From: Lates calcarifer
Lineage: Eukaryota; Chordata; Actinopteri; Centropomidae
Length of the DNA: 64,000 nucleotides
Direction of reading: 5' to 3'
NCBI RefSeq assembly: GCF_001640805.2
Contig: NC_066835.1
Span: forward strand, 5,252,227-5,316,226
Shown: positions 59,743 through 64,000 of the stretch, one piece after another
Position numbering within the stretch: the first letter of the stretch is position 1
How the letters are laid out: every line of letters starts with the position of its first letter
Program-made: the position numbers and the translations under genes
The notes under the pieces: generated by a model
Databases searched by the model: none
What the model was told of the DNA's origin: nothing
What the model saw: the letters and a program-made list of their open reading frames with translations, nothing else

Positions 59743-60851
59743 TTCATGAGCAAAACTGCTGACGGTGCTGAACAGAGCAGCTTCCCTGTCACTAAAGCCC
59801 TTGAAGTGTGGAAGTAGCTCCTGCAGTCCTTCTGCTGTTTAAGTCAAACCCACACCTCCACTCCCCACACCTCCTCCTCCTCCACCTCTCCTCCCTGTCT
59901 CCTGTACCTCCCAGCTCCAATTTTTGTTCTCACAGTAATTCCACGCATTAACTTGACTGCTGTGACTTTCATCAGAAACAATACTGCCAAAAGTAGTTGT
60001 ATAAAATGTAAATTTCCAACAGCCCAAACAGTTTATACATTCAAGTCGCGCTAAGATGATGAATTGCTCTTTCTCCCAAACCACAGAGACTGTGTGCAAT
60101 TCCCTGCCTCCTTCTCCTCCATCTCTGTCTGTCTGCCTCCACCCCTCTCTGACATATAGACTCATGCACATCCTTTCTTTCAAACACACTTCACTGCTCC
60201 CCTCACACATACTGTAGCTCATACGCTTGATCAAATATACACGGAGATTCACTGAGCTATATTCGTCTCTTCCTTGCAGTGTTTTTTTGCTTGTGTAATC
60301 TTGCCTTATATAAGTAGACTGGAGGCAGGCGGGGTCATTACATCTGATACAGTGAGAAGCACTCGGGTTTTGCTTGTGTGTCATGGCTCGTCTAGACGCT
60401 GATCAAGGTCGAATATTGGCAAACTTATGAGACTTGACACAGAGGTTTTTCAGAGTTCTGTGTTTGTCTAGTGTTTTATTTTTCAGAAAGGAGTTTGGGA
60501 GCAAAAGCAGAACATTCAGACTGGACAGGAGCAGGGATGTAGTTGATAAAGGCAACGGATGTGTGACCTGTAGTACGGACAGATCATGAGGCATACAACT
60601 GAAACATAATTCACCTGTGTTTAACTGAAATATCTTGTGCCTCTGGCCTGTACGCTACTGTTTTTGCTCTTGATATTTTTACTACTGAAAGATCAGAAAA
60701 TGCTTGTTGAAGCATTTTTGTGTAGGTAACAAAATATAGGATTCCTTTTTAGTTTGGTGATCTTATGATAAGAGTGTGTTACCATAGGCCTTGCAACAGT
60801 AAGCTGGCCATCTGATGAATCAAAGTCCAAGATTAATTTTCTTTTAGTTCT

Positions 60852-61185
60852 GTTCTTGGTCTCTACCAACTCTTGAGGAAAATATCTGGCTCTTAAGCTG
60901 CTAAAACCTCCACTGTGACCAGCTAGTCTCTAACTGTGTCTGTCTGGTGTTAGGTGCTGAGCAGGTGGCGTACAGTGGGTTTTTAGAACTTTTTCACTGG
61001 AAACAGCTGCCTTCAGCTGACATTGACCTTACAAGAGTGATGAGAGTGAGCCAAAACAGTAAAAGTGTGGGTTGAACAGCAGATTTAGTTGATAATCTGT
61101 TTTAGCAGTGATGACATTGTCATATTGCTTTCAGTCATTTGGAATATTGTTATTAATGAAATGTCAATTATAGCCACTTTAAGTT
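60852..61185 (+). repeat. Dispersed percomorph repeat, copy B
   Basis: CTTGGTCTCTACCAACTCTT, GTGTTAGGTGCTGAGCAGG, CACTGGAAACAGCTGCC and GAGTGAGCCAAAACAGTAAA parallel copy A at 1754-2128 element by element, with point differences and small gaps. The 3' portion has TATTGTTATTAATGAAATG and CCACTTTAAG, matching copy A's end less well. Confidence 0.6.
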
Positions 61186-62335
61186 AAATACAGTTATGAT
61201 GAGATAATGCAGTGAAAAGTGTCTTATTACTTATCATGTGGGAGTGCTCAAACCATTGATTGGATTTCATTAGAGGAAACTGGACCAGGAAACTAGGAAA
61301 AATAAATAATTACAAAGATGTGGATGTATTTAACCTGGATGAACTTTACTGAGTGCATTTAATACAGCTGTTATTTCTGGATTGTCTGTGGATGAACTCA
61401 ACATTTCTGTAGGTACTTTCAACAAATTGATGTCAGTGCTCCTGTGGGTGCAGAACACATCACTCTCTGTGAGCCAGAGGTGTTTTCAACAAAAAGCTTT
61501 CATGAACTGGCTGCTGGTTGAGTCACTACTCTTTGGCAGAGACTGAGGCAAAAATAGACCTTTATTTATAGAGAATATTGTTATTTTTCACTTTGCTTCA
61601 AACTCTAGTAGTAGTAACAAAAGTATTTATATTTACACGTATTGAGATTAACCATGTTATATTAGTATTATATACCTGTTAGTATCAGAAAACTATTAAC
61701 CCATGCTTAAATGTTGCATAAAAGTACATCAGTTTGTGCATTAAATAATCTGTTTGTAAACTGGTTTTAGTTGCGCTACTTCCCCTATATTTGTGATTAA
61801 AAGAGCAGGAAAAGATGAAAAGTCCTCTCTTCCTATGTTTCTATATGTTGAAGGGTAGGATATATTTTCCAGATGGAAAGCTCTATAAGTGTACACAGGC
61901 ACCGAGCGAGGCACAAGGCAGAAAACCATGTAAGTAAAGTGCAGAGAGGCAGAGAGAGAGAGTGAGGTGGGTGAGTGTACAGAGAGTGTACAGAGAGCAC
62001 ATCTGTAAAAGCCATTTCTCTATAAGGTATGGAGAGGAAGAAGGGAATAAAGATAAATGTCCTGTGACATTCTGAAAGTGGGCCAAACCAGGGTGTGTTT
62101 TAAACTGATCCATATGGGGTGGGAGAGAGAGACAGAGACTTTATCATCTTAGTACAGTTTGAAATATAGCAGTACAGTATTAACTGCTGCATGTTGGTTT
62201 TTGAAATATTAGGTTTTGCTCACTGTTTTGGCCTCAGTGTTTCTGATGAAAACCCATGCCAATACCATACTGTATGAATACATTTATACAAAAGGGAGAC
62301 AGGAAACAGAACAGAGAGGGTTTATTTCTTTCTTA
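61186..62335. other. Intergenic
   Basis: AT-rich, with short AGAGAG runs at about 61948-61962. Nothing recognised. Confidence 0.5.
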
Positions 62336-62752
62336 CACGATGTGAACAAAAGTATATAGATACCTCTTTTTCTTTTTTTTTCCTCTTTGGTCTGTTTTTG
62401 GGGCCCCTTAGTTCCAATTATAGTAGCACAGAGAAACATTCCCCCTTCAAAAGATGAATGTGAGATCAGCCTTTCTGGTGTCAAACTCTGCTCAGTGAGG
62501 GTCAAACATCAAGTGAAATAACAATAAGAGAAACATATTGTTCAACGGAGAGAGGGCTTTAACTTGGAGTTGTAATTGTGAGAGATAGGTTTAAAAACAA
62601 AATGAAGCAGCAAAGGCCAAGGGCAATATCCTCCAGGGTTACCTCCCTGATGACATCATCAGGGTTATCTCAGAGAGGTTTTGAAATTAGATGTTCAGCA
62701 ATCACTCACAGGCGAAATGTTTGAAACTCCACATACTTTTGGTCATATAGTG
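62336..62752. mobile_element. Tc1/mariner-type miniature element (417 bp) with TA target duplication
   Basis: The left end starts CACGATGTGAACAAAAGTAT and the right end, read as its reverse complement, starts CACTATATGACCAAAAGTAT. These match at 20 of the first 25 positions. Both ends are flanked by TA (62334-62335 and 62753-62754), the Tc1/mariner target duplication. The ends match the fish Tc1 family with CACTATATGACCAAAAGTATGTGG termini. The interior holds no transposase, so this is a non-autonomous deletion derivative or MITE. A T-rich tract and TTTTTGGGGCCCC lie inside. Confidence 0.75.
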
Positions 62753-62754
62753 TA

Positions 62755-64000
62755 CATAGCCACTTTAATATGGTTAACTACAAAATGAACCATTTTCTTA
62801 AAGGGTTCCTAATACAACATCTAGATGTTTTTGCTGCCTACAGAAGCTTCTGAGCAGCAGCCTGCTGCCCTATATGACTAAAGAACCACTTTCATTAAGT
62901 GAGCATGCTTCAGTACAGCAGGAGAGACATGATATGTGGCTATTCCCCTGCCATTAGGTATTGTACTGCTCTGGGCAATAGATCACACATGTAGTGGCCA
63001 TGTTTGACCCCAGATTCTCCAGTTTCCGTAGCTCCTAATCCCATGGGATAAATTTATAGTGGTTCTCTCCCTCTAATACAATCTCCTCATCACTTAACCA
63101 CCACATTTTACAGTTCTTTTTCATCTTAAGTTTTGATGAATCACATTAGAGATTTGTGCTGTATGAAGAGAGGCTGGTATAACAGTCTTGAGCTTTTCTT
63201 AGTAATGAAATGTGAAATGGGTGGACTCAGGCTTCACCATGCATGTGTGAGAGTTAATGTAAACCAGCTATACTGTAGAGAGGAAATGTGATTTTTGGCA
63301 AGCTAAGATGTGGTTTGCAGCCTCCCTCTTTTTCTCTCTCACACGCCAGCTGGGGTTAGACTGATATGTGTTATTAAAGGCCAATACTGATATTTTTGGT
63401 TTGATATTTTTCCATCTCCAGTGCAACAGTTTGAATGTAAAAGTATTCCCTGTACATCTACATTACTGGAACAGTTCTTACAGGTGGATTAGCCAGCTCT
63501 GACTCTCTGCTTTCTGAATTTCACGTGATTTATCATGAAAAACTACAACATAATGCCAAAATATATTCACCATTGTAAAACTACAAATCTAGTAGCTCCC
63601 ATGAGGTTCTAACAGTGCATCTGTACTTATGACTCCTAAACTTAAAACTTAAAAACTAGCCCTAATACAATACAGCAGTAGATACTTACAGAAAAACAAT
63701 GAAAAAGTAGTTATAAAGCACTCTATCAATCAACAAGTCCTCCAATTTAAATGAATTACTGCCTTTACCACAGTAAGAGATATGTCACAAAGTATCTAGA
63801 CTTGCTGCTAGTTTGTTCTAGTGGACATCCACTGTGCTTTAGGCCCCCAAAGCTCTTCCCCTATAGACTGCCATTACGGAAAAGACCGTTAAACTATTCA
63901 GAACATCCTCAATGCCAAATAAGCTTGATTATTACTCTTTGTATAATGAATTTTCCAACTATACAGGTTTATTTTTTGAAAAAAAAAAAGAAAAAAAGTC
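62755..64000. other. Intergenic to window end
   Basis: AT-rich, unique-looking; ends in an A/G homopurine run (63978-63998). No gene recognised. Confidence 0.5.

Larger units (their letters stand above)
57931..60851. other. Intergenic
   Basis: GT/CA patches (about 58103-58122, 58256-58300, 59716-59742). No gene; a frame at 59839-60384 on the minus strand has a Gly-rich tail from a CTCCTC run. Confidence 0.5.

Noticed and set aside
1..64000. CRISPR arrays, bacterial operons or phage genes
   Set aside because: No spaced direct repeats, dense gene packing or prokaryotic signals; the sequence is vertebrate in every respect.

Overview
This 64 kb window is almost certainly from a ray-finned fish, probably a percomorph (spiny-rayed) teleost. 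The evidence is a vertebrate SoxC gene with a short, fish-like central region, very frequent long CA/TG dinucleotide microsatellites, and several dispersed repeats I recognise from percomorph genomes. These repeats include Tc1-like inverted-terminal-repeat elements, a family whose ends carry a short stretch resembling ACTTAAGTA, a tandem-monomer family whose consensus runs into GACCAAAGTGG, and a CCCTAA-containing GTGGGG hairpin repeat. The species cannot be named from the sequence.

Only one protein-coding gene can be supported: an intact, single-exon sox4 (SoxC HMG-box transcription factor) on the + strand at 45555-46670. It lies inside a readable transcription unit. A compact promoter precedes it, with two CCAAT boxes, a CGCG element and a TATA box at 44968-45060. 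The roughly 470-base leader carries three upstream ORFs. The roughly 2 kb 3'UTR has two miR-138-type seed matches and ends at an AATAAA at 48638-48643.

The rest is a developmental gene desert. The left flank (1-44.9 kb) has no recognisable exons. It holds simple-sequence tracts, dispersed repeats, a purine-to-pyrimidine switch region at 31.05-31.70 kb, a near-perfect 23-bp hairpin at 16.55 kb, a CpG-enriched block with splice-like signals at 40.03-40.93 kb, and several unique-looking segments rich in homeodomain, POU and SOX motifs that are candidate long-range enhancers. The block just before the promoter (42.3-44.4 kb) carries four TG tracts and a (CAG)8.

The right flank (48.7-64 kb) holds a nested repeat island at 50.14-50.80 kb, a second CpG-enriched segment at 51.2-51.65 kb, a broken non-LTR retrotransposon at 53.93-55.02 kb abutting a tandem-monomer repeat, another candidate regulatory block at 57.5-57.9 kb, a second copy of a repeat also present at 1.75 kb, and a 417-bp Tc1-type miniature element with TA target duplications at 62.3-62.75 kb.

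I found no CRISPR, operon, rRNA, tRNA or prokaryote-type system. The most notable content is the regulatory architecture of sox4 and the unexplained structured or CpG-rich segments around it. Conservation, transcription and repeat-family claims come from reading the sequence and recall, not from a search.
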